Positions 10,633 through 21,792 of a DNA stretch of 64,000 bases are shown here, one piece after another. Source of the stretch: Cokeromyces recurvatus (Eukaryota; Mucoromycota; Mucoromycetes; Mucorales; Mucoraceae); assembly GCF_025118155.1 (NCBI RefSeq), contig NW_026251413.1, forward strand, positions 1 to 64,000. Reading direction: 5' to 3'. The notes beneath the pieces are model-generated. The model did not search any database. It saw only the letters and a program-made list of their open reading frames with translations, and was not told the DNA's origin. The position numbers and the translations under genes were made by a program. Each line of letters opens with the position of its first letter. Within the stretch, counting starts at the first letter, position 1.

Positions 10633-12515
10633 TTATGCTTCACTAGATGCCAAAAAATTATGCAATTGGATTCAGTTCTGAAGAGAATATATGGTAGAAG
10701 ATACAAGGCTTTTATAACCTCTACTTTCAATCTTTCTCTTCAATAGGTCTAAATTTATGAATTGAGGCATTATTCATGACTAGATAATAGTCCTTCATAG
10801 TTCTATTATATCAAGAAGTATATTTATAAAATTCGGCATAATATACCGTTGTTGTTCCTTTTGACGGAGTTTTTTCTTCATTTATTTCAATGTCCTCAAC
10901 TGCCTTCTTTTTTTGTTAGATTTAGTTGCATTTGTTATTTTTCGTCTTGGGAGCTTTTAGAGGAGATTTTCTTAACATACCATAAAGTACACTTGTTGCA
11001 CAAATGGGCTCCTATGATTATATACGATACAGAACATGTCTGAGGGGGGGAATGGGAGTCTTTACAACTGTTGAATGTACCTTTTTCTGACTTTGCCCAA
11101 TTGGTTTTTCATGCTAATATAAAAACTAGCTTTATCAATAAAACACACACACACACACACACACACACAATTACTCAAATAATCAAGGTTTAGTATCTTT
11201 ATAAGCTGAAGCCTCTGGAATCTTTCTTTCTTTTTTTTCCACATTGTCAGAATCATTTCGAACTACAAGTTCAAAAGTGGGATATTTTACAGTTGTTAAA
11301 TTTAAAGTATTTCTCTTACGATGGATAAAGCTGCGTTCTTGAAAAGTGACATCCCACTCTTGCGACCTGTTATTCCATTTGTTGTTGTTATTTTTATGTT
11401 TTTCTTTTGAGACATTAATGTTTACTCTAAAATTATGTTTAGATCATTTATTTCAGTCAAACCAATTTCCATGCTTTCATCATAAATACTATTTTGACCA
11501 TTTTCATAATAATAATAATAATAAAAGATTAAATGAATTAAAGACGATAAATTAGACAATAAATTACGATTAAATTCTATTTTATTTCTGTACAACTTTT
11601 TTTTTTGATTTTTTGACAGTGAGCATGTAGTAACGAAAAGTGCTGTATTGTCCGAGCCAGTTATAAATGTGTGATAAGAATAAAAAACCTTCTTAAAGAG
11701 CAAGAAGGGAAAAGGGCAAAAGAATAGAAATAAGATATAATGTAACAAGAAAAAAGAGATAGAATGAAAAGAAACAAAGAGTAAGCAGAAAGACACATAC
11801 ACTATTACTTGGGTAACCAGGTTCAACAGAAGGAGGAGGAAACTCATCATGGAAATAGTAATTCAATTTATGTAGAATGGTACATAGGGTAAACCAACTG
11901 AGACTATCGGAGGGACAACGAGGTTTATGCAGTGGGAGTAAATTAAGGAAGAACAATATTGAATCATCAATTGAGGAAAAAAAAAAAAAAGGTACAAGTG
12001 GTGATGAGTATGCAAATAGTCAAAAGTATGGCGACGACTCCAATTGTGATACGGGGTGAAAGGATACATTCCTTAGGTTTACTACCAGGTAACCAAACCA
12101 AACCAAACCAAAGCGTCAGCAAAGTACACGGCTCCATTCCAAGGTAGCTATAGGGTAGCCAGAGGATAGAATCTAGTCCAAGAGTAGGATGACAAGAAGA
12201 CAGCAGTATGGAATCAGACTAAGCAAATAGAGCTTGAAACTAGTCAGCTAGAAATTTACTATGAAGAATATTGTAAAATTTCTTTTTATCCAAGGTAGAG
12301 AATATTGAAGCACAGTGTTTTTTTTCGCATTGTAGTTTGAGCCAGTTTATACTAGTGAGTTTGGCTTACTTAAGGATTGGGCATAAGGTAATAGACGAGC
12401 AAAAAGGGTATCGCTAGGTAATTAGGTGGAGCGAAAAAAGATACTTTGAGACAATAAATTATGCCAATTTAATAATAATAATAATAAAGCGGTAATATTT
12501 TCCGAATAGACTGTA
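10445..12515 (-). repeat. Right arm of the ~2.07-kb inverted repeat
   Basis: Reverse complement of 1716-3780, with the same ORF fragments in the same order and wording. The outer tip reads CTGTA at 12511-12515, the complement of TACAG at the left tip. The arm ends about 265 bp before the VPS18 start codon and may therefore touch its promoter. The homopolymers differ in length from the left copy: one is a single A shorter near 11600, and the T tract near 10600 is longer. Confidence 0.88.
10590..11270 (-). pseudogene. Decayed Tc1/mariner-like DDE transposase (right copy)
   Basis: Minus-strand copy of the fossil at 2960-3640 with the same disabling changes (FIDKASF block followed by a frame break, MNNASIH instead of MDNA, stop in the LNPIEQFW block). 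Identical lesions in both copies mean that the duplication came after inactivation. Confidence 0.8.
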
Positions 12516-12780
12516 CACATTAAAGAAACTTATATCTTTCTTTTTATTTACTGATGATACTGAAACAAAAAAGAATCATATATATTATCGCATTGCTTGA
12601 TGGTAAATACAAAGTGGCTACCTCACTATGAAAGCTAATTTTTTTTTTCAACAACAGTGAGAAAAAAAAATAAAAAAAAATAAAAATTGAATTAAAGAAA
12701 CGACAAGTAATAAAGCATTGTGTGCGCATGTATTCACTTTTAAGCATTTTTATAAATATTATTTTTCTGCACCAAATATA

Positions 12781-15700
12781 ATGTCTTTATTAGATGACTA
12801 TATTGAATCTTCAGAAGCTGCTCACGGTGCTTCTATACTTCAATATGGTGCAGATGCTTTTACTTCAGCTGCAGGTTTCGATGGACAAGATAATCTTCGA
12901 GTAAGAGAATTAACAATTTGAAACATTAAGCATTATTATTCATTCTTTGAAAAAAAAAGTTAGAGACAGGTTATGTATCTACAGGTTTTGGTCAAACAGA
13001 AGAACCAATCTTTGGATTAGACTATGTTCAATTCCAAATGCCTGCAAAACTTGTTGATATGGCTGTATCCAATAATATTCTTATTGTTGCACTTGAATCA
13101 TTTCGTTTATTAAAAATTAATCTAGATAATTCTTTAGAAGTTGAAGGTAATCATTGTTTAATGTCAGTAGCATATTTTTATTCATTTTCTTAGAAATTGA
13201 GATTGTACGTAAACCAAATGATGGCAAGATAAAAAAAATATTTTTCGATCCAACTGGTAGACATTTGATTATCACAACGGATCATGGCGAAAACTATTAT
13301 TTATATGAAAAATGGAGAAAAACAAAAGTTTTATCTAAATTTAAAGTAAGAGAAGAAGAAGTGTATCTTGAATAGTTAAGACTTATTTTCTTTTTTTCCT
13401 TTTTTTTTCAGGGAATTATTATTACTTCAATTGCTTGGAATAAGCAAGCAACATTAACCGATCCTTCAACACGAGAAATTTTAATTGGTACAAAAAATGG
13501 TCTTATTTATGAGGCTTGCTTGGAACCAGCAGATGAATATTTTAAAAGAGAGGAAAAATATTTCAAGCAAGTTTATTCTATACATGAATCTACCATGCCT
13601 ATCACTGGTCTTTATTTCGAACAGTTCCCCGTTAATAATCGTAAATATTTTGTAATGGCCACCACTACAACACGTATTTATCAATTTATTGGGTTTATTG
13701 GTCCAAACAGTTCAAGTAGCGGATCACATCTTTCTTCAGCAGGCAATGATACTGTAGAAGAAAGAGGTGAAAAGGCTATGTTTGAAAATCTGTTTTCCAA
13801 ATATGATGTAAACCCAGGCTATCAAGAGTTGCCTGGTGAACTACCGCATAGTGAGTTACATTTCTTTAGTCGATTTCATGAACTACAGCAACAAGGTATT
13901 GCAGAGTTATTTGCTTGGTTAACTGGACCTGGTATTTATCATGGCTCACTTGTTTATGGATCACAGAATGTAGGTGATAGCGTCGTTGATAATGTTCAGT
14001 TATTACAGTAAGATAGATACATACTATTTAATTATTTTGTTTTAAAAATATGCTATTAGATATCCAGCTACTCCTGAGGAGGATGATGATTCAGGAAAGC
14101 TTATAACTGAAATGCCTATCTCTGTAGCATTAACAGAGTTCCATTTCATACTACTTTATAAAGATCGTGTTAGAGCTATCTGTCAATTGAATGACCAAAT
14201 TGTCTATGAGGAAATGATACCCTTTGTAATCTATCATGTTTATCCAACAAAATGCTGGAACTAGAATGAATGAATGTTAATTATTATTTGTAGGGACAAG
14301 ACGAGAGAGTGGTTGGAATGACAGTAGATGATATTAAAAAAACATTTTGGATTTATACAACACTCTCTATTTATGAATTAATCATCAGTAATGAGGAACG
14401 TGATGTTTGGAAGCTTTATTTAGAGAAGAAAAGATATAATTCAGCGCTACATTATTGTAAAGACCCTGCTCAAAGGGACAAAGTATTTACAGCCCAAGCA
14501 AAAGATTACTTTAGTCAAAGACGTTACAAAATGAGTGCAGAAATTTTTGCTGACAGTACAGTACCCTTTGAGGAAGTCACGTTAATGTTTGTGGAGAAAG
14601 AAGAAGTAGATGCTTTACGTGTTTATTTATCAAACAAATTAAGCAAATTAAGAAAGAATGTAAACAAATTATATCTATTATGTGTATATTATTAGTTTAA
14701 AAAGATTTTTTTTTATTTAATTTTATGATAAATAATTAGGATCAAACACAAAAAACGATGCTAGCCACATGGCTTGTCGAATTATATCTTTCAAAATTAA
14801 ATGAGCTGGAAGACTTGGCGTCATCTGCTCATTGCTCACCGATACCAAATGAAGCAACTAACTTAACACCAAATACAGAGGCTTATTTTCTTGAACAACT
14901 AGACGAAGTTCGTGATGAATTTAAAACTTTTCTTGAAACTTATAGTGGGCATCTTCACCGCCCAACGACTTATCATTTAATAACTAGTCATGGTCGTAGC
15001 GAAGAGTTCTTATACTTTGCCTCTTTGATTGGTGATTATGAAAAAGTGATCAGTTATTGGATCACCGAAAAGAACTGGACAAAGGCTTTAGCAGTTTTAA
15101 GTAAAGAGGTAGTCATGAATGATTTATATTTCTTACATACTTTTTTTTTTCTCCTAACTGTATTAGTTCCTTAGGCTGATCCTGAAGTTTTTTATAAATT
15201 TTCACCAGTTTTAATGGAAAATGAACCTTATGAAACAGTTAATGTTTGGATGAGACAGAGTAATTTAAATCCAAGGCAACTTATTCCTGCTCTTTTAAGA
15301 TATGACCATAAGAAAGTAATTGATAAGGTGAATCAGGTAAAAAAAAAAAAGGGATAGGAAACCAAATGAACTTAGCTCTTTTGATTAGAATCAAGCTATA
15401 CGTTATTTGTCACACGTTGTGACGAATCTTAATAACACTGATCACGCTATTCATAACTTTTTATTAACGCTTTATGCTACTCAAAAAACAACAGACGAGA
15501 CAGCTTTATTAACATTTTTAAAAAATGAAGTAAAGTGTATCCTTTTGATATAATGTTTAAAGTTAAATTAATATCTAACTAATAGGGTCAGGAAATGCAT
15601 TATAATCTTGATTATGCTTTGAGACTATGTGCTCAAAACGGTAGAACTCAAAGTTGTGTACATATTTATAGTCAAATGGGATTGTATGAAGATGCTGTTA

Positions 15701-16758
15701 ATTTAGCACTTCAGGTAAGCATATTTGTATATAAGCTAAAAATAAATATATTTTTTTTATTTACTATTATTATTGAAGAATCATGATGTTGATCTAGCAC
15801 GCATTAATGCAGACAAGCCAGAAGATGATGATGCACTCCGAAAGAAGCTTTGGTTAACTATTGCAAAATACATTGTTCAAAAAAATAAGGATATTAAATC
15901 TGCACTTGAATTTTTGAAACAAAGTAACTTGCTGAAGATAGAAGATATACTTCCATTCTTTCCAGATTTTGTTGTAATTAATGACTTCAAGGTAAAGACG
16001 ATAATTAAACATCAGATAAATAGCATTAATAATGTTAATTTTTTTTTCCTTTCTTTCTTGTTGTTGTAGGAGGAGATTTGTGATGCTTTAGAGAAATATA
16101 ATACTACAATTGATGATATTAAGGGAGAAATGGATGAGGCGACTAAAAGTAGTGATAGCATTCGATTGGATATTCGAAACTTAAAGAGCAGGTAAAATTA
16201 CGTTCGTTCGAAAGTTTATATTATTTCTATGTATTCAACTTTTATTTTAAGGTTTGCTATCGTAAATGCTGCTGATAGATGCTATTGCTGTCATTATCCA
16301 CTTTATAGTCGTGCTTTTTACATATTTCCTTGTCAACATGGTTTTCATAGTGATTGTCTTATGGATAAGGTATATAACATAATCTTATATCATATAACAT
16401 CTGGCTTAATTTTTATATTTAGATGTTTAAAGTGCTGCCTACTAGAGACATAAAACGAGTTAAAATTATCCAAGACTTAATTACAAAAGAGACTAATTCG
16501 ACACCTAAATCTAGTCGAAATCCTACACATCAATTCATGAATACAGCTAAAAGTGTTATTTTCCCATCAGATACAGTCCAAGATGAAAACAAAATAGATT
16601 CTGACTTGACTATAGGAAAACTCGAACAGCTAAAAGAAGAATTAGACGACATTGTAGCTAGTGAATGCATGTTATGTGGTGATATTATGGTAAAGTTTAT
16701 TGATCAACCTTTTATTCTTGACGAAGAAATGGAAATTGCAGCAAGTTGGGCCATCTAA
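12781..16758 (+). CDS. VPS18: Vacuolar sorting protein Vps18 (Pep3), HOPS/CORVET core
   Basis: A class C Vps protein of the HOPS and CORVET tethering complexes at endosomes and vacuole. Fourteen exons fit in phase: 12781-12900, 12966-13146, 13194-13345, 13412-14007, 14060-14225, 14294-14659, 14740-15108, 15175-15336, 15389-15529, 15586-15714, 15779-15991, 16070-16191, 16252-16369, 16423-16758, giving about 1056 aa. The N-terminal half is the beta-propeller (for example IKKIFFDPTGRHLIITTDHG). The middle is a clathrin-heavy-chain-repeat alpha-solenoid (YLEKKRYNSALHYCKD, AQNGRTQSCVHIYSQMG). The C-terminus is a RING-H2-like finger starting CYCCHYPLYSRAFYIFPCQHGFH and ending near ECMLCGDIMV. The acceptor of exon 2 is chosen to keep frame; a TAG two bases upstream would not. 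Identity is firm; a few exon edges are by-eye. Confidence 0.92.
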
Positions 16759-19106
16759 TTGTTTTACTTTTATTACCACTTGTATATAATAATAATAATA
16801 TCCTTACTAAATAAATATTTTTTTTTAAAAAAAAAAGCATATAGCTCGTCTCCCTTATATAGAGTTTATAGCTTGAAATAACAATGGTTAGCTCTGTTAG
16901 AAAGCGTCAGACCATACTCATAGAGACTAAGTTTAAACTTGTATTAATAAAACCAAGCTTCAGAAGAAATTATCATTTCGTTCTACAAATATATTGAATT
17001 AAGGAAATATCTAATTATAGGATTTTATAGACTCAGAACTCATTATAACAGACCATTACAATATGCTATCAACAGCATACTTTTTTTTTATAACCTTACA
17101 AAGTCTTTAACCAGCAAAACGAACAATACTATAATGCAAGTTATAAAAAGATGATAGCTATTATATATGTATTATGTTAAAGTATATAATCAACATGAAA
17201 TATGTATATAATATATAATAGGTTTTTATATTCTATTGAGTATTCTCTTTGATAGCTTTTTTCTTCTTCTTATTGTCTAATCATTGTTATTATTATATTT
17301 GTATTTACTTTGTATTTTTTTACTCTAGATGCACAAGCACAATCCACTGACGATCATAACCCTTACTTATGAAAATATGAGATATTTATCCGCATAATAA
17401 ATGTATTTATTATGAAAAAATGATGAGTAGATATTATTTGTAATTAGAGATATACTAATAGTATAAGAATGCATTATGTACATAATATAGTACAAGTTTA
17501 AGAGAACAGCAAATTATGCACCATGAAACAAGAATCCTTAAGTCCAAAAAAGTTTCAAGTATAGACATATAGTGTTCATAATTGCATTATAAAGTGGTAT
17601 TTATAGCTCTATATAGATTAACAAAATATTTTTATTATATTTATTTGAATCTTATTGAATATAGCAGCTTAAGAAATCAGTCAGAAGATCATATTGGTGT
17701 ATTTTAGAAACTTGCTTTAAATGAGGGCATTCCGAGATATAAATTTAAAGTTTATTCTATTATTAGCTATCTTCTTCAATAATAGAAGTGTACACGCTTT
17801 TCTGGTTTAAGAAAAAAATAAAATAAACATTACCCTAAACTAGTATGAATAACTTTCCAAATACTAAACGTAGAATAGATAAACAGATTAACAAAAAAAA
17901 ACAAACAGTATTAATTCGAAAGAGGGAGCTGAATTAAGTAATGGTGATCTAAAAATCCATCATTTCTGCTGAGCGTGAAGAGTAGATTAATAACTTTATT
18001 GCCTCTGATCTTCAGCTTTTTGTTATATGAATTAACTGAATTCCTCTATGTCAAAGTTCGCAACTCAATCATCATTTGAAGAATAGTAGTATGCATTTTA
18101 CTGTAAAAAAAATGACCTTGTTTTGAACCTGAAGAAAGAATCTCTATTGATATTCTACAGATATAATTCAAGTAGTTTATAAACTGGAAGGACACGAACC
18201 TTGACTATATGAAAAATCGCATATTTTTATTGATAAAGCCGGATTCCATACTAACATGAAAAGCAACTGAACTATATCAACACTTGGAACACCGCCATAG
18301 TAAAGACTCTAGAAACAAGAGCAATCTCTTATTCGGTTATTGGTGCTATTTATTCATCTACCATGCTTCACTTTTTTTTTATCTTCTATTCTGGCGTTTG
18401 AACGACACATTTTCATGAATCGCCAAAATCCACAGTACCGATTGTATCAATTGTTACAAAGACATGTTACTCTTTTTTGTCCTACCAATGATGATAAATT
18501 AGAAACATTTTTTTTAGATGGTGATTTCATCGATTAGTTATTATTATTGAGTTTGCAGAATAAAAGACTTAAAAAGAAATAAATTGTAAACCTATTTTAG
18601 TAAGTCAGAAAGGTTATAAAAGAACATAAGATATAAGGGCTGTTGATGGATTTATTTATACCAGCAGACCTCACCATAAACAGCCTCTGAAATATTATGA
18701 AGCGACTTTTTTATATTTCATAACTTAAGAGCATGTTTTATTAGAATGTAATAAACAAATTTATTTTTGAATATGAGTAATAAAATGAAATAACTAGCAA
18801 GTAATTCTTACAGCAATAACTAAATTATACATAAAATTTGCGGGCCTTAAAAAGTTTTTTCCATTGAAAAATAAAGGTACAACGTTTTAGTTTACCGGAT
18901 ATGCCTTGTATTATTGATTTCCAATACCATTATTTTATTCTTATTTTTTTTTTTTAATTCTATTGAAGCTATTCTTTCAGGTTTTTATATTGCTACTCCT
19001 AAATTCTCTAAAAAACAAATCTTTAAAAATTGAATTTTTCCAAGCAAACCATCCATTCTTTAATCCTGTTTCTTGAATTATTTATGTATTATTGTATTGT
19101 TTGAAT

Positions 19107-19145
<39 letters not shown>

Positions 19146-19424
19146 GGAGGAGGAGGAAAATTTAGTTCTTTTTTTTGATAAAAATAAGATTATAGTTAAA
19201 ATAAGCTTCATCATTTCGACGTCAATCAAATTCCTCATTTATTTTTATCAAGAGACTGGGATTAAACATGAATGCATGATGTTAGACTTAATAAATACTA
19301 CTAGAATTACTGACATGTTTATTAAAGTTGGATAGAGAAAGAAAAAAAAAGTATATAAGGAACTTATCTTTTTGCTTTCCTCTTTTTTTTTCACTTTATT
19401 ATCTCGTAATAATTAAAAATAAAA
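16759..19424. other. Gene-free spacer with transposase fossil and poly-T tract
   Basis: Holds the 3' UTR of the VPS18 gene, AT-rich unassigned DNA, a Tc1-like transposase fossil (separate entry), and about 34 T at 19110-19144. No intact gene is recognised. Confidence 0.5.
18190..18540 (+). pseudogene. Tc1/mariner-like transposase fragment
   Basis: Plus-strand frames read HIFIDKAGFHTNMKSN (first catalytic Asp block), then after a frame change AIVKTLETRAISYSVIGAIY, the block that normally follows it in Tc1-like transposases. The rest of the catalytic core is absent. It resembles the arm element (FIDKA...MK) but is not a close copy, so it is an older insertion. Confidence 0.65.
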
Positions 19425-20009
19425 ATGAACTCTCACTCGATTCCTTCTGGCCCTTTCTTTATTGTTTCTAAGGTAATTTAGATAAAAGTAAATAGAATTC
19501 ATTATACATTATGATGTAACTAATAATGTATATGTTAGTTTAACAGACGTGTCCTTGACGTTGAAGGTGCTTCTGTAAAAGACAAAGCAAAAATCTGTGT
19601 TTGGAAACAAAAGGATAATAGCGATAACGAAAATCAATTATGGGAATATAGAAATGGCAATTTTGTCAATCTTCATAGTGGCAAAGTCCTTGACATTAAA
19701 GGTGACAAAGTCAAGTCTGATGGTATAGTCATTCTAGCTACGTATGCATGTTTATAGGATATACTCTAAACTTTTTTTTTATTAGTTAAACTTATTCAAA
19801 ATGAAAAGGCCACATCTGATGAAAAGGAAGTTGAAAAGCAACGTTGGATGATTGATTATGAAGGTTATATCCATAATGCTGCTGATCCTAACTTGGTCGT
19901 TGATATTCGTGGAGCTGAAGATGAAGATGGTGCCGAAGTTATCTTGTATGAAAAGCGTAGTGGTGCTGTTGCTGCTAATCAACAATGGGAACTTGTTCCT
20001 CGTCGTTAA
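19425..20009 (+). CDS. Ricin-B-type (beta-trefoil) lectin-domain protein
   Basis: Three exons, 19425-19472, 19539-19722 and 19786-20009, give a 151-aa protein that is essentially one domain. Repeated trefoil motifs are visible: GPFFIVSKFNRRVLDVEG, the QxW-type NQLWEYRNGNFVNLHSGKVL, QRWMIDYEGYIHNAADPNLV, and a final QQWELVPRR. This is the ricin-B/RICIN carbohydrate-binding fold; there is no enzymatic A-chain-like domain. No signal peptide is seen, so a cytosolic protein is likely. The second donor was placed at 19723, which keeps the frame; reading on would add GIVILAT and then a stop. The sugar ligand is unknown. Confidence 0.82.
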
Positions 20010-20548
20010 AAATTTATATTATCTATTGTAAATAAATGCATATACTTTTATGAAAAGTTATTTTCGAGCTTCTTAAAAAGGCTGTAGTCTAGATCAGAGA
20101 CGTCCTTAGAAAAAAAAAACTAGAAAACTAAATGTACAGCATAAAGGATGTTGTAAAATATAAGGACATATATAAACGAAGGTTAAATATAAAACATGAT
20201 TAAATCATTAATAATAAAAGCTTCCACGTTGAATGGCTAATAAAGAACTAATCAGGTTACCAAATATACCTTTTTTAACATTTAAAAAAAAGATAGTTTA
20301 TATTTGCTGTAATATATAAAGCAATGAGTTTACTGACTCAAAGTTGAGTAAGGAAGCACTCAAACCGAATTGATCTATTTAAAGTTCTCGTATTGATTCC
20401 TCTGTTTTTTTTCTTTGCGGTTTTCTATATTCCTAAGACAGATTCGATATATCAAAGTTTTGAAGATTTCTCACTTGCATTTAAAATAATTAAAAAGACT
20501 TTATATTTGTTTATTTTTTATATTATTTTTCTAATATTACATATGAAA

Positions 20549-21585
20549 CTAAGCAGCAGCATTACCACCAGTGCTATTACTTATCTTTTCTGGTGCTGCA
20601 ATTTTACCATAGATTCTCCAAATATCTTCGGGATCAGAAATAGTCTTTTGGAAAATAACATACTCTAATACATTATGAATCTTGTTAGGGTCACCACCAA
20701 TTAGTTTATTCTTTTTGTCATAAACTGCCATAGATTGCTTTGTAAACATTTTTACTGTTACTTGACCAATGGAAAAGCCATGCTTACTAAGACCTGTAGT
20801 ACCTAAACAACGTACGCAAACAATCTTAGGTTGTTCTACATCACCGTGATATCTCCATTCCCAATGAGCATTATTACGATGCTTTAATTGATTTTTTAAG
20901 TTCTAAAACACATGTATTAATCATACATACTAACAGGCAAATAATAATAATAAAACTTACAGAATACATAGAATCTAAACATACTTCTTCCAATATTGCA
21001 CGATCACCCCTATTGAAATATGAATAAAAAAAATATATATTTATCCAGAATTAACTTGTCGGCTTACCTTGCGAATGCATCGTTCATATCTTTATAAGTT
21101 TCTATTGCTTCAGAAAGAAACTTGCGAGAATTCCATTTTTCATATAAAGATTTATGTTTAATCAAGCCCACACTAACATTACAAATACTTGATCAAAAAA
21201 AAAAAAAAATTATTTTATATGCCAATACTTTACCTTAATAGGTTTTGTACACTATTTTTTAAATTTCTCCACTTAGTTAAACGCCATTTGGTAAAATCAG
21301 TGAACATGGAAGGTGTTTGTTCGGGTGGAACATAGTTAGCTATTGTATTATAGAATTAATTTGTTTTGTATTGAATAAACGATGGAATACATACGAATAC
21401 AATCATTATTTACCAAATACACCATGATCACGTAAAAGGATCTGTTTATCCTGATGAGTAACATAGGTACGTTTAGGTAATTGAGAAAAAATAATTCTTG
21501 AAACAGCAAAAGGCTGTTGATGAACTGAGCCAGTTATCAAGACACCAAGGGGTCGTTTAAGGATGAAAGGCCTTACAGTCGCCAT
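20549..21585 (-). CDS. Mitochondrial ribosomal protein mL45 / Mba1-like (Tim44-like domain)
   Basis: Five exons on the minus strand (21414-21585, 21234-21339, 21068-21187, 20961-21009, 20549-20902), in phase, about 266 aa. The N-terminus MATVRPFILKRPLGVLITG is basic and amphipathic, as in a mitochondrial presequence. The Tim44-like/mL45 core follows: SLYEKWNSRKFLSEAIETYKDMNDAFARGDR, LEEVCLDSMYS, then AHWEWRYHGDVEQPKIV, GQVTVKMFTKQSMAVYDKKNKL and VLEYVIFQK. mL45/Mba1 tethers the mitoribosome to the inner membrane near the insertion machinery. The start codon lies 207 bp from that of the divergent GCFC gene, suggesting a shared promoter. Family call by pattern; it could be annotated as a generic Tim44-like protein. 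Confidence 0.72.
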
Positions 21586-21792
21586 TATGTTATTGTATGA
21601 ATATGTGGAGTAAGAGGAAAGATAAATATGTTCCTGTTAAAAAAATAATATTCAAAATAGCCCGGGGTAGTAAGCTATTTTATTTGACAGTTTGAAAACA
21701 GTCACAGTATGTAAATTACCTTCTAATTGCTGTTCAACAACAATTTTTTTTTTGTCTGCATATTTTTTTTTAATTATTCTGTTTCTTGCACC
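21586..21792. promoter_or_regulatory. Short divergent promoter between mL45-like and GCFC genes
   Basis: Only 207 bp separate the two divergent start codons. Poly-T runs near 21740-21770 lie just upstream of the plus-strand ATG. No recognised factor site. Confidence 0.45.

Noticed and set aside
19425..20009. Toxic ricin-like protein
   Set aside because: Only the carbohydrate-binding beta-trefoil is present; there is no signal peptide and no N-glycosidase domain.
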